From Mycolicibacterium sp. HK-90 (GTDB lineage Bacteria > Actinomycetota > Actinomycetes > Mycobacteriales > Mycobacteriaceae), in the NCBI RefSeq assembly GCF_030486405.1, contig NZ_CP129613.1, positions 4,588,001 through 4,652,000 of the forward strand: a DNA stretch of 64,000 nucleotides. The letters are read 5' to 3'. The translations under genes were made by a program, and so were the position numbers. Positions 36,356-46,791 of this stretch are shown here, piece after piece; positions within the stretch are counted from its first letter, which is position 1, and each line of letters starts with the position of its first letter. A model generated the notes under the pieces. That model saw only the letters and a list, made by a program, of their open reading frames with translations, had not been told where the DNA came from and did no database searches.

Positions 36356-37225
36356 TCAGCTTCGCCCAATCCTGGTCGCCGTGACAAAGCGGGGTCGTCC
36401 GGCCAGGTCACGGCGGGGGGTCACCTCGGCGAAGTGTCCGTCGTGGGTGAAGGTTCCGACGGTCAGCTCTGAGGTGGTGTCGTCGTGCTCGACTCCGCAG
36501 CGCGCGCCGTCGCGCAGCCAGCGGGCCGCCAGTGCGACGATCGGCCGGATCACCGCCATACCGTCGGGGCCGCCGAACAGGGCATGCGCGGGATCGTGTT
36601 CGGCCACTTCGGGTTCCAGTACCGCCGCCTCGGGGATGTACGGCGGGTTGGATACCAGCAGGTCCACCCGGCCGTCGAGGTCAGGGAGGAGATCCGGGCT
36701 GGTGACGTCGGCAGCGAGGACCTCGACGCGCGTCCCGGCGGCGTTGCGCCGGGCGTATTCGAGGGCCGCCGGCGAGTCCTCGACGGCGATCACCCGGGCA
36801 TCCGGTCGGTGCTCGGCCAACGCCAGCGCCAACGCCCCCGACCCGGTGCACAGGTCGACGATCACGGGCCCAGCTGGAAGTTGTCGCGCCATTGCCCATT
36901 CCAGCAATGACTCGGTCTCCGGCCGCGGGATGAACACACCGGGGCCGACGGTGAGCGTCAACGGACCGAACGCCGCGGAGCCGACGAGATGTTGCAGGGG
37001 TACCCGACGGGCCCGTGCGGCGACGAGCTCGTCGAAGGCGTGCTGGAACTGCTCCCCGGGGTGGTCGAGCAGCATCAGCCGGCCGCGGTCGACGCCCGCG
37101 ACGTGCGCGGCCAGCAGTTCGGCGTCGATGCGCGGGGAGGCGACGCCCGCGGCGGCCAGCCGGGCCGCGGCGGCGTCGATCGCCTGACGCACCGAGGTCG
37201 TGCCGTTGCCGGCGGGCCGGGTCAT
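36356..37225 (-). CDS. prmC: peptide chain release factor N5-glutamine methyltransferase
   Basis: A 289-residue SAM-dependent methyltransferase that methylates the Gln of the GGQ motif in release factors. SAM motif [15 protein letters not shown], catalytic NPPY in [11 protein letters not shown], and FIPRPETE before the SAM site. It is the Rv1300 (hemK) orthologue. Its ATG overlaps the stop of its substrate's gene prfA (ATGA, 37222-37225). Confidence 0.95.
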   Translation of the reverse strand: MTRPAGNGTTSVRQAIDAAAARLAAAGVASPRIDAELLAAHVAGVDRGRLMLLDHPGEQFQHAFDELVAARARRVPLQHLVGSAAFGPLTLTVGPGVFIPRPETESLLEWAMARQLPAGPVIVDLCTGSGALALALAEHRPDARVIAVEDSPAALEYARRNAAGTRVEVLAADVTSPDLLPDLDGRVDLLVSNPPYIPEAAVLEPEVAEHDPAHALFGGPDGMAVIRPIVALAARWLRDGARCGVEHDDTTSELTVGTFTHDGHFAEVTPRRDLAGRPRFVTATRIGRS

Positions 37226-38307
37226 GCCTGCTGCTGCAGCCGGGCCTGCTTGTCGGCGGCGCCCAGCGCGTCGAGCAGCGCGTCCATGTCGCCGTCGAGC
37301 ACCTGGTCGAGGTTGTGCGCCTTGAAGTTGATCCGGTGATCGGCGATCCGGTTCTCGGGGAAGTTGTAGGTCCGGATCCGTTCACTGCGGTCGACGGTGC
37401 GGATCTGGCTGGCCCGGTCCGCCGACGCATCGGCTGAGGCCTGCTCCTCGGCCAGCGCCTGCAACCGGGCAGCCAGCACCTGCATGGCGCGGGCCTTGTT
37501 CTGCAGCTGAGACCGTTCGTTCTGGCAGGTGACGACGATGCCGGTGGGCAGGTGGGTGATGCGAACCGCCGAGTCGGTGGTGTTCACGCCCTGCCCGCCC
37601 TTGCCCGAGGATCGGTAGACGTCGATGCGCAGGTCTGATTCGTCGATCTGGACCTGCTCGACCTCGTCGGGCTCGGGGTAGACCAGCACGCCGGCCGCCG
37701 ACGTGTGTACGCGACCCTGCGATTCGGTGACCGGCACCCGCTGCACGCGGTGGACGCCACCCTCGAATTTCATCCGCGACCACACGCCGTCGGCGGAATC
37801 GCCCTTGCCGGCGATGGTGATGGTGGCGTCCTTGTAGCCGCCCAGGTCCGACCATGTCTCGTCGAGCACGGTGACCGTCCAGCCATGGCGTTCGGCGTAT
37901 CGGATGTACATGCGGGCCAGGTCGGCGGCGAACAGCGCCGACTCCTCGCCACCTTCCCCGGACTTGACCTCCAACACGATGTCATCGGCGTCGTGCGGGT
38001 CCCGGGGTGCGAGCTGGTCGGTCAGCTGCGCGTCGAGTTCGGCGACCTTGGCGGTCAGCTCGTCCACCTCGTCGGCGAAGCTGGCGTCGTCGGCCGCGAG
38101 TTCGCGGGCCGCTTCCAGGTCGCCGCGGGCGGCCTCGAGCTTGCGGTAGGTGCCGACGACGGGTGACACCTGGGCGAAACGCCGGCCCACCTTGCGGGCA
38201 GCCGCGGCGTCGGCGTGCAGGTTGGGGTCGGCGAGTTGGCGCTCGAGATCAGCGTGTTCGGCCAACAACGCCTCGATCGCGGGTGCGGTATCCGTCACGT
38301 CAGCCAC
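37222..38307 (-). CDS. prfA: peptide chain release factor 1
   Basis: A 361-residue class I release factor recognising UAA and UAG. The catalytic loop is [19 protein letters not shown]. The N-terminal coiled-coil domain ([18 protein letters not shown]) is normal. The start is GTG at 38307. It lies 93 nt downstream of rpmE, with a rho-independent hairpin in between, so it may also have its own promoter. Confidence 0.97.
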   Translation of the reverse strand: MADVTDTAPAIEALLAEHADLERQLADPNLHADAAAARKVGRRFAQVSPVVGTYRKLEAARGDLEAARELAADDASFADEVDELTAKVAELDAQLTDQLAPRDPHDADDIVLEVKSGEGGEESALFAADLARMYIRYAERHGWTVTVLDETWSDLGGYKDATITIAGKGDSADGVWSRMKFEGGVHRVQRVPVTESQGRVHTSAAGVLVYPEPDEVEQVQIDESDLRIDVYRSSGKGGQGVNTTDSAVRITHLPTGIVVTCQNERSQLQNKARAMQVLAARLQALAEEQASADASADRASQIRTVDRSERIRTYNFPENRIADHRINFKAHNLDQVLDGDMDALLDALGAADKQARLQQQA

Positions 38308-38352
38308 ATCCTTTCCACTCGTGCCGCCAACTCGTTCCTGGAAACGAGAACA

Positions 38353-38389
38353 GCGCCCAGATCTGACGCATATGCGACAGATCGGGCGC
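38353..38389 (-). terminator. hairpin after rpmE
   Basis: Arms 38353-38365 and 38378-38389 (GCGCCC-A-GATCTG against CAGATCGGGCGC) form a 12-bp stem with one bulged A and a 12-nt loop. It starts 12 nt after the rpmE stop on the minus strand. A short T-rich tail is lacking, so it may be an attenuator between rpmE and prfA rather than a full stop. Confidence 0.55.
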
Positions 38390-38400
38390 CGTTGACGTAG

Positions 38401-38640
38401 CTACTTGTCGGCTGCAGCCGTCTCGCCGGCAGGCTTGCGCTTGCCGTAGCGCTTCTCGAAGCGGGCCACGCGGCCGCCGCTGTCGAGGATCTTCTGCTTG
38501 CCGGTGTAGAACGGGTGGCACTGCGAGCAGACCTCGACCACGATCTGGCCGCTCTGCTTGGTGCTACGGGTCTGGAAGGTGTTGCCGCAGCCACAGTGCA
38601 CCGTGGTCTCGACATACTCAGGGTGAATGCCTGTTTTCAT
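38401..38640 (-). CDS. rpmE: 50S ribosomal protein L31, zinc-binding form
   Basis: A 79-residue L31 beginning [19 protein letters not shown]. Cysteines in HCGCG and VCSQC identify the zinc-binding C+ paralogue. ATG at 38640 has a GAGGA ribosome site; an upstream in-frame extension is not family-like. It is the Rv1298 orthologue. In M. tuberculosis it lies next to rho, but here a 3.5-kb block intervenes. Confidence 0.96.
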   Translation of the reverse strand: MKTGIHPEYVETTVHCGCGNTFQTRSTKQSGQIVVEVCSQCHPFYTGKQKILDSGGRVARFEKRYGKRKPAGETAAADK

Positions 38641-38716
38641 GGGTTCCTCTTCAATCGTTGGCCCGGGTCGCCCGAAATTCAGGTGGACGTGAACCGGGAC
38701 CGAGGGTCGGCGGTCC

Positions 38717-38722
38717 ATTATG
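38717..38722 (-). promoter_or_regulatory. possible -10 element for rpmE
   Basis: The minus strand has CATAAT at 38717-38722, about 77 nt before rpmE, close to the TATAAT consensus. No good -35 is seen at 17 bp, so this is a weak suggestion. Confidence 0.25.
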
Positions 38723-38778
38723 CCAGGTCAACCGCCAACCGCCTAAACGCCTGCGGACCGGCGACTATTCCACCACCC

Positions 38779-40332
38779 TCACACCCGCGCGTATGTCCTG
38801 CCGTCACGCTTCCACAACAACCGGCCGGCCGGATCGGCCCCAAGGGCGACCAGCTCACGCTTGAGAATCTTGTTGGTCGCGGTGCTGGGCAGGTCGTCGG
38901 CGAGCCAGACGTACCGCGGCCAGGATTTGGGCGACAGATCGGCTTGAGCGGCGAGGAACTCTGCGAACGATTCCGGTGTCAGGGTCTGACCGTCGCGCAG
39001 GACGACCGCGGCCATCACCTGGTCTCCGACGAACTCGTCGGGCACCGGATAGACCGCCACCCGGCTGACCAGGGGCTGGCGCAGCAGGATTCGTTCGATC
39101 GGCGCCGCGGTGATGTTCTCGCCGTCCACCCGCATCCAGTCCGCGGTGCGCCCGGCCAGGTAGATCCAGCCGTCGGCATCGCGGTAGGCCAGGTCACCCG
39201 ACCAGTACATGCCATGTCGCAGCCGTTCGTCGGTGGCGCCGGGATCGTTGTGGTAACCGCGAAACATGCCGCTGCCGTCGGTGTTGACCAGCTCACCGGT
39301 GGCCGCCTCGGCATTGATCAGGGCGCCGGTGTCGTCGAACTGTGCGACGGCGCACTCTTCGACGGTGTCCGGGTTGTAGATCGCCACGCCCGGAAAGCCC
39401 TTGCCGACGCTGCCGGCCGGGGTCCCTTCGGAACGGGTGATGATGATCGCCAGCTCCGTCGAGCCGAAGCCGTCCCACACGCTGCAGCCGAACCGGCGGC
39501 TGAACTCGTCGATGTCGCGGTCGGCGGCCTCGTTGCCGAACGCCACCCGCAGTGGGTTGTCGTGGTCGTCGTCCTGCTCGGCGGTGGCCAGGATGTACGC
39601 CAGCGGCTTGCCGACGTAGTTCATGTACGTCGCACCGTAGCGACGGATGTCCGGGAGGAAGCCCGAAGCGGAGAACTGCGCCGGGGCCATCGCCGCGCCG
39701 GAACTGAGCGCAACGCCCCATCCGGCGTACACCCCGTTCGAGTGGAACAGCGGCATGGACAGGTAGCAGGTGTCGGCCTCGGTGAGGTCGTAACGCTGGA
39801 CCAGCGCCGCCGCGGAGAACAGCACGATGGAATGCGCCACCTCGACCGCCTTGGGCTCGCCGCTGGTCCCCGAGGTGAAGATCATCATGAAGGTGTCGTC
39901 GGGCTTGACCTCGCGGTGCGGCGTCAATTCCCGCGGCGACCAGGCGGTATCCGATACGTCGATGACGATGACGCCCGGCAGGTCGACGCCCTCGAGCAAC
40001 TCGCGATGCTGGGAGTCGACCAGCACAATCTGGCATTCGACCCGGGCGATGTCGCGGGCGAGCGCCTCCCCCCGCCGGGTGTTGTTGATGCCGCAGAGCA
40101 CATATCCCCCGAGCGCGGCGGCCGCCAGGGCGGTCAGCATGTCGGGTGTGTTGCCCAGCAGCGTGCCGACATGCAGCGGCCGATCCGGATCGGCCATCCC
40201 GATCAGCGTCGCGGCCTGAGCCTTCGCCTCCGCGATGTGTTCACGCCAGGTCCAGCTGTCGTCGCCGTACTTGACGGCAACCGTGTCGCTCCCTTCGCGC
40301 TCGCGGAGCAGCTGCTGCAGCGTTTCGGCCAT
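38779..40332 (-). CDS. acyl-CoA synthetase (FadD, AMP-binding)
   Basis: A 517-residue adenylate-forming ligase that activates a carboxylic acid as CoA thioester. The P-loop is MIFTSGTSGEPKAVEV, the aromatic/hinge region is YLAGRTADWMRVDGENI, and the catalytic Lys is in the C-terminal NKILKREL. Overall it resembles mycobacterial FadD1/FadD17-type enzymes; the substrate is unknown. I prefer ATG at 40332 (MAETLQQLLRER) to an upstream ATG at 40380, because the extra 16 residues are not conserved in type. Divergent from a TetR regulator, which probably controls it. Part of the block separating rpmE from rho. Confidence 0.9.
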   Translation of the reverse strand: MAETLQQLLREREGSDTVAVKYGDDSWTWREHIAEAKAQAATLIGMADPDRPLHVGTLLGNTPDMLTALAAAALGGYVLCGINNTRRGEALARDIARVECQIVLVDSQHRELLEGVDLPGVIVIDVSDTAWSPRELTPHREVKPDDTFMMIFTSGTSGEPKAVEVAHSIVLFSAAALVQRYDLTEADTCYLSMPLFHSNGVYAGWGVALSSGAAMAPAQFSASGFLPDIRRYGATYMNYVGKPLAYILATAEQDDDHDNPLRVAFGNEAADRDIDEFSRRFGCSVWDGFGSTELAIIITRSEGTPAGSVGKGFPGVAIYNPDTVEECAVAQFDDTGALINAEAATGELVNTDGSGMFRGYHNDPGATDERLRHGMYWSGDLAYRDADGWIYLAGRTADWMRVDGENITAAPIERILLRQPLVSRVAVYPVPDEFVGDQVMAAVVLRDGQTLTPESFAEFLAAQADLSPKSWPRYVWLADDLPSTATNKILKRELVALGADPAGRLLWKRDGRTYARV

Positions 40333-40417
40333 CCGATGATCCCCAAGGTTAGTGAACAGATTGCGAAAACTGTCTACCATGGTTGTGGCGCGGCAGTGGC
40401 GCCCTTGGCAGAATCAT

Positions 40418-40432
40418 GTACCTGACCGGTAC
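40418..40432. promoter_or_regulatory. short inverted repeat, possible TetR operator
   Basis: GTACC-TGACC-GGTAC has 5-bp arms and a 5-bp spacer. It lies in the 123-bp divergent gap between the acyl-CoA synthetase and TetR genes, 24 bp before the TetR start. TetR proteins often bind such sites in shared promoters. The arms are short, so chance is possible. Confidence 0.3.
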
Positions 40433-40455
40433 CCGAGGACCAGGAGACCCCACAG

Positions 40456-41061
40456 TTGACCAGCACCACGGCGGCCCGCAGCGTGCGCGATCGACTGATA
40501 GACGCTGCCGAAGAGTGTTTGCGGACCAAGGGGATTCGCGCCACCACCGTCTCGGAGGTGGCCGAGGCCGCGGGCGTGTCACGCGGCTGGCTGTACCGCC
40601 ACTTTCCCGACAAGGTGACGCTGCTGGGCGCGGTGATCGTGCGCCTCAACGACACGTTCTGGTCGGAAGCCCACGCCATGCTCGAACAGATCGAGGGTCT
40701 GGACCATCAACTGGCCTGGGGTGTCGGCAACGGCCTGCGGGCCTATGACGACCCCGGTGCGGTGTTGATGAAGCTCCGCAACGACGAACCCGAGGAATTC
40801 GCCGCCTGCGCGGGCGCCGGCGTTCAGGGCTTGATCCCCGACCTCGCCGATTTCTGGTCACGCTATCTGGTGGCCGCCCGCGACCGCGGCGAGGTCCGCT
40901 CCGACATCGACGTCCCGGAGGCGTCGGAATGGATTGCGCGAGTGGTGATCTCGCTGGCAACCGTGCCGGGCAACACGCTCGATCCCAGCGACGGCGACGC
41001 CGTGCTCGCCCACGTTCAGCGGTACGTGATGCCCGGCTTGAGGGCCGACGCCGCCATCTAG
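40456..41061 (+). CDS. TetR-family transcriptional regulator
   Basis: A 201-residue regulator with an N-terminal helix-turn-helix (IRATTVSEVAEAAGVSRGWLYRHFPDK, about residues 27-53, typical TetR) and an all-helical ligand domain. Start TTG at 40456 with AGGAG about 10 nt upstream. Divergent from the acyl-CoA synthetase gene, its likely target. Its TAG stop is shared as CTAG with the convergent PadR gene. The ligand is probably an acyl-CoA or fatty acid, by context only. Confidence 0.9.
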   Translation: MTSTTAARSVRDRLIDAAEECLRTKGIRATTVSEVAEAAGVSRGWLYRHFPDKVTLLGAVIVRLNDTFWSEAHAMLEQIEGLDHQLAWGVGNGLRAYDDPGAVLMKLRNDEPEEFAACAGAGVQGLIPDLADFWSRYLVAARDRGEVRSDIDVPEASEWIARVVISLATVPGNTLDPSDGDAVLAHVQRYVMPGLRADAAI

Positions 41062-41627
41062 GCTTCGTCAGCGAACCTGTACTCGCCGGCCCGCACCCGT
41101 TCCAGCATCGCCTCGGTCCAGGTCGCGTTGGCACCGAAGACACCGCTCCACAGGTCCAGGAGATGCTGGGCGTGCGGTGGCTGCTGCGGATCGGGCCAGT
41201 GGGGCTTCATCGCCTGCAGTTCGTCGGTGATCGTGCGACTCGTCGCCAGTTGTTCGGCCAGCAATTCGGCGACCCGGTACCGCGGCAGGCTGCGCATGAA
41301 CGCGATGCCTGCGCCGAGTTCCTCGATGTCGGGGCTCACCAGAGCCGCCTCGAGGAGCCGGAAGAACTCGGTGTCGCCGGCAGCGGTCACGGCGTAGACG
41401 ACTCGTCCCGGCCCCCGCGGGCTGACCTCCGAACGTACCGACCGGAGTTTGTCCTCACGCTCGAGTTGTTTGACCGCGTGATAGATCGACGGCGGCTTGA
41501 CCGCGGTCCAGGTGTCCACCCGCCACGACATGAGTTCCCGGTGCACCGCGTACCCGTGCGCTTCACCGAGCGCGCGGACCACGCCCAGGACCAACAGCCG
41601 GACCGTGGGTGCGGCTACGCCAGCCAC
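41058..41627 (-). CDS. PadR-family transcriptional regulator
   Basis: A 189-residue protein with the PadR winged helix at the N-terminus (RLLVLGVVRALGEAHGYAV, PPSIYHAVKQLERE, GRVVYAVTAAG) and a C-terminal helical dimer domain. GTG at 41627 overlaps the 3' end of the upstream VOC gene by 13 nt, so both are one transcript. It may regulate itself and the VOC gene. The target is unknown. Confidence 0.88.
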   Translation of the reverse strand: MAGVAAPTVRLLVLGVVRALGEAHGYAVHRELMSWRVDTWTAVKPPSIYHAVKQLEREDKLRSVRSEVSPRGPGRVVYAVTAAGDTEFFRLLEAALVSPDIEELGAGIAFMRSLPRYRVAELLAEQLATSRTITDELQAMKPHWPDPQQPPHAQHLLDLWSGVFGANATWTEAMLERVRAGEYRFADEA

Positions 41628-42325
41628 CGCTGAAGATCCGTGATCGCCCGCAATTCGGTAGCCGCAGCTTCAGTCTCGACGGGCGTCGGATCCATTGAAT
41701 CCAGTTCGGCGCGAACCGAATCCGCGATGCCGTCATCGCCCATCGCGATGGCGAGTTCGATCCGATCGGCGAGCGCCCTGATCAATTCGATTCGCGGCGC
41801 GCTGTCGCGGTACCTGCTCAATGCCGTATCGAGTGCCCGGGCCGCGAGCACGTCGTCCTCCTTGAAGTCCCGGAAGATCGCCACGTTGTCGAGCGCCTTC
41901 GCCAAACCGGACAATGCGCGCGAACCGCCGTAGGTTATCTCGGCCTCGTCGCGCCGGATGAACACCACGCAGTTGCCCGACGGGTCGTACAGGCAGAACC
42001 GGCTCTGCCCAGGGCGCAACCGCCTGATCCGTGGGAGCGCCGACACGGGCAGGTGCCCGTAGTGCGCGCGCAGTCCGGTGGAGAAGGCGGCGTGGTAGCT
42101 CGCAACCTCGTCGACCAAGACCAGGCACCCGCCGGACAGTTCGTCGGCGGCATTCAGCCCGGGTGCGGGCTCCTTGAAGTGGAGATCGATGCCGTCGAGC
42201 GAGAACGCCAGATGCAAGTAGGGCCTGGTCTGCTGGTCGGAGACGTCGAAGCCCAGCGCTCGGTAGAACTCGATGGTCGACTCCGGGGCGGTGCACGGCA
42301 GCAGCGGGATCGTCGTCGGAAGCAT
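41615..42325 (-). CDS. VOC (glyoxalase/bleomycin-resistance) superfamily protein with helical C-terminal extension
   Basis: A 236-residue protein. Residues 1-130 form a VOC fold (FYRALGFDVSDQQTRPYLHLAF, FCLYDPSGNCVVFIRR). The remaining ~100 residues are helical (AIFRDFKEDDVLAARALDTAL) and not part of a typical glyoxalase. No enzymatic activity can be assigned: the usual metal-ligand pattern is incomplete by eye. It starts with ATG at 42325, after the rho terminator, and is followed by the overlapping padR. Confidence 0.75.
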   Translation of the reverse strand: MLPTTIPLLPCTAPESTIEFYRALGFDVSDQQTRPYLHLAFSLDGIDLHFKEPAPGLNAADELSGGCLVLVDEVASYHAAFSTGLRAHYGHLPVSALPRIRRLRPGQSRFCLYDPSGNCVVFIRRDEAEITYGGSRALSGLAKALDNVAIFRDFKEDDVLAARALDTALSRYRDSAPRIELIRALADRIELAIAMGDDGIADSVRAELDSMDPTPVETEAAATELRAITDLQRWLA

Positions 42326-42369
42326 ACGCCGAGGGTAGTCAAAGTTGAGTAGTTTGTCCGCGCACGCAA

Positions 42370-42396
42370 AAGGCCCCCGCCGTCGGCGAGGGCCTT
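42370..42396 (-). terminator. rho gene terminator
   Basis: A 12-bp stem with one mismatch (arms 42370-42381 and 42385-42396, AAGGCCC-C-CGCC/GGCG-A-GGGCCTT) and a 3-nt loop. On the minus strand the 3' arm ends in CCTTTTGCG. It lies 16 nt after the rho stop, a classic intrinsic terminator ending the rho transcript. Confidence 0.85.
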
Positions 42397-42411
42397 GCGC
42401 GTCGAACCCGG

Positions 42412-44427
42412 TTAGTCGACGTCCATGGAGCCCGGGGCGGTCTTGGAGACCTGCACCAGGAACTCGTAGTTGTTCTTGGTCTTGCGCAGCTGGCTCATCA
42501 GCAGGTCGATGGCCTGGTGGCTGTCGAGCCCCGAGAGGACGCGGCGCAGCTTGTGCACGATCGCGAACTCGTCCGGCGAGAGCAGCAGCTCGTCCTTACG
42601 GGTGCCGGACGGGTTGACGTCGACCGCCGGGAACACCCGGCGCTCGGCGATCTTGCGGTCGAGCTTGAGCTCGGCGTTGCCGGTGCCCTTGAACTCTTCG
42701 AAGATCACGGTGTCACCGGTCGAGCCGGTCTCGACCATCGCGGTGGCGATGATGGTCAGCGAGCCGCCGTGCTCGATGTTGCGCGCCGCGCCGAGGAACC
42801 GCTTCGGCGGGTACAGCGCGGTGGAATCCACACCACCGGACAGGATGCGGCCCGAGGCCGGGGACGCGTTGTTGTACGCACGACCCAGACGGGTGATCGA
42901 ATCCAGCAGCACCACGACGTCCTTGCCCTGCTCGACCAGGCGCTTGGCGCGCTCGATGGCCAGCTCGGCGGCCTGGGTGTGGTCTGACGGCGGCCGGTCG
43001 AAGGTCGAGGCGATGACCTCACCCTTCACCGAACGCTGCATGTCGGTGACCTCTTCAGGACGCTCGTCCACCAGGACCACCATCAGGTGGCACTCCGGGT
43101 TGTTCTTGGTGATCGCGTTGGCGATGTCCTGCATGATCGTGGTCTTACCGGCCTTGGGCGGTGACACGATCAGGGCACGCTGGCCCTTGCCGATCGGCAT
43201 GATCAGGTCGATCACGCGAGTGGTCAGCCGCTCGGGCGTGGTCTCCAGGCGCAGCCGCTGGTTCGGGTACAGCGGGGTCAGCTTGGTGAAGTCGGGCCGG
43301 TTCTTGGCGTTCTCCACCGGGCCGCCGTTGACGCTGTCGAGACGCACCAGCGGATTGAACTTCTGCCGCGGGTTGTTGCCGCCGCTTTCGCCCTCGCGGG
43401 GCACCCGGACCGCGCCGGTGACGGCGTCACCACGGCGCAGACCGTTCTTGCGCACCATGTTCATCGACACGTACACGTCGTTCGGTCCGGCCAGGTAGCC
43501 CGAGGTGCGGACGAATGCGTAGTTGTCCAGGACGTCGAGGATGCCGGCGACCGGCTGGACGACGTCGTCCTCGCGCAACTCGGTGTCGTTACCGCCCTCG
43601 GCGCCCCGCTCGCCGCGACGGCGGCGGTCACGGTCGCGGAACCGGCGACCCCGGCGACCCTGACGGCCCTCGCCGTCGTCGTCACCGTCGGCGTTGGAGT
43701 TCCCGCCGCGGTTCTGCTGGTTGTCGGACTGGTCGGACTGATCGCGCTTGTCCTGCTTCTGGTCGCGATCCTGCTTCTGATCGCGCTTGTCGTCCTGCTT
43801 GGCGTCGGACTTGTTCTCGCCGTCGGACTGCTCGCGCTTGTCGCGCCGTTCCTGCCGCTCGCGCTTGTCCTGCTTGGCAGGCTTTTCCTGGGCCTCGGCG
43901 GGCGGTTCGGCGCCCTTGGTCTCGGTACCGGCCGCGACCGGGGCCTCGGCCTTCGCCTCGGCGGGGGCCGAATCCTCGCCCGCATCGGTCTTGACGGCAT
44001 CCGCGGCCGGGGAACCGGCCTGGCGCGACGAACCGCGACGCTCGCGGCGACGGGGCGCCGGCTGCTCGGCAGCTTCGGTTCCGGCGTCCGGCTGGACGTC
44101 GGTGGGGGCCTGTTCAGGAGCCTCGGCGGTGGCACCGTTGGACTCACCGCGGTGGGCGCGGATAGCTGCGATCAACTCACTCTTGCGCAAACCGGACGCG
44201 CCTTCAACACCGATTTCCTTGGCCAGCGCTCGCAGCTCAGGCAGCACCATGGTCGACAGCGACGCGGGACGGGCGCTCGAAGCGCGCCGCGCGGTGTCCG
44301 ATCCGGGCGCAGAGGCAGCAGCCGGCGCCGCGGTGTCAGCGGTCGCAGTGCTTTCAGATGTCACGGCGTTCGGCAAATCCCCAGTGCCGTTGGCGTTGTC
44401 AGCCGTGAAGAGGTCCGTATCTGTCAC
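42412..44427 (-). CDS. rho: transcription termination factor Rho
   Basis: A 671-residue RNA-dependent ATPase, far longer than E. coli Rho (419). N-terminal SAP-like Rho_N (about 55-95), then a roughly 190-residue low-complexity acidic/basic insertion rich in Glu, Asp, Lys, Arg and Gln (QDKRDQKQDRDQKQDKRDQ), then the RNA-binding domain and the motor: Walker A SPPKAGKTT, VVLVDERPEEV, SRLGRAYN-like LDSITRLGRAYN, and Q/R loops. The insertion is a known actinobacterial trait that lets Rho bind structured RNA. ATG at 44427. It is the Rv1297 orthologue, downstream of thrB. Confidence 0.97.
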   Translation of the reverse strand: MTDTDLFTADNANGTGDLPNAVTSESTATADTAAPAAASAPGSDTARRASSARPASLSTMVLPELRALAKEIGVEGASGLRKSELIAAIRAHRGESNGATAEAPEQAPTDVQPDAGTEAAEQPAPRRRERRGSSRQAGSPAADAVKTDAGEDSAPAEAKAEAPVAAGTETKGAEPPAEAQEKPAKQDKRERQERRDKREQSDGENKSDAKQDDKRDQKQDRDQKQDKRDQSDQSDNQQNRGGNSNADGDDDGEGRQGRRGRRFRDRDRRRRGERGAEGGNDTELREDDVVQPVAGILDVLDNYAFVRTSGYLAGPNDVYVSMNMVRKNGLRRGDAVTGAVRVPREGESGGNNPRQKFNPLVRLDSVNGGPVENAKNRPDFTKLTPLYPNQRLRLETTPERLTTRVIDLIMPIGKGQRALIVSPPKAGKTTIMQDIANAITKNNPECHLMVVLVDERPEEVTDMQRSVKGEVIASTFDRPPSDHTQAAELAIERAKRLVEQGKDVVVLLDSITRLGRAYNNASPASGRILSGGVDSTALYPPKRFLGAARNIEHGGSLTIIATAMVETGSTGDTVIFEEFKGTGNAELKLDRKIAERRVFPAVDVNPSGTRKDELLLSPDEFAIVHKLRRVLSGLDSHQAIDLLMSQLRKTKNNYEFLVQVSKTAPGSMDVD

Positions 44428-44737
44428 GGATTTCCTTTCTTTCCCCGCTCATCAGGTAGTGCGAGGGTTCCCCAAAGTCGAAGCGCGTTCAGCTGAACCG
44501 CTGAGCGCGTAGCTCACACCGTCGCCTGCGCAACGGCGATCGCCAGGATTCGCCGATATACGGCGAACCGTCAGTCCACGAGTAGAACACAAGAAGATTG
44601 GGTGGTCGTCCTGGTGTCGACGCAGGCAGAGACCCTGCGATTGCTGGACGAGAGCGAGAATAACTCGGTTTGGTGAAGTAATCAAGCAACGTCAACGCCG
44701 GGCGTGTGGCGGTTGCCTCTCCTCGTGCCGCCCATTC
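44428..44737 (-). other. rho leader region
   Basis: 310 bp between thrB and rho without a supported gene. A promoter candidate lies at 44657-44685, giving an untranslated leader of about 220 nt before rho. No rho-independent hairpin was seen. A long leader fits autoregulation of rho by premature termination as known in other bacteria; this is inference. Short frames here have no ribosome site or family features. Confidence 0.6.
44657..44685 (-). promoter_or_regulatory. candidate rho promoter
   Basis: On the minus strand TTGATT (44680-44685), a 17-bp spacer and TATTCT (44657-44662), each matching four of six consensus bases. It is placed just after the thrB end and upstream of a long leader. 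Confidence 0.5.
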
Positions 44738-46787
<2,050 letters not shown>

Positions 46788-46791
<4 letters not shown>

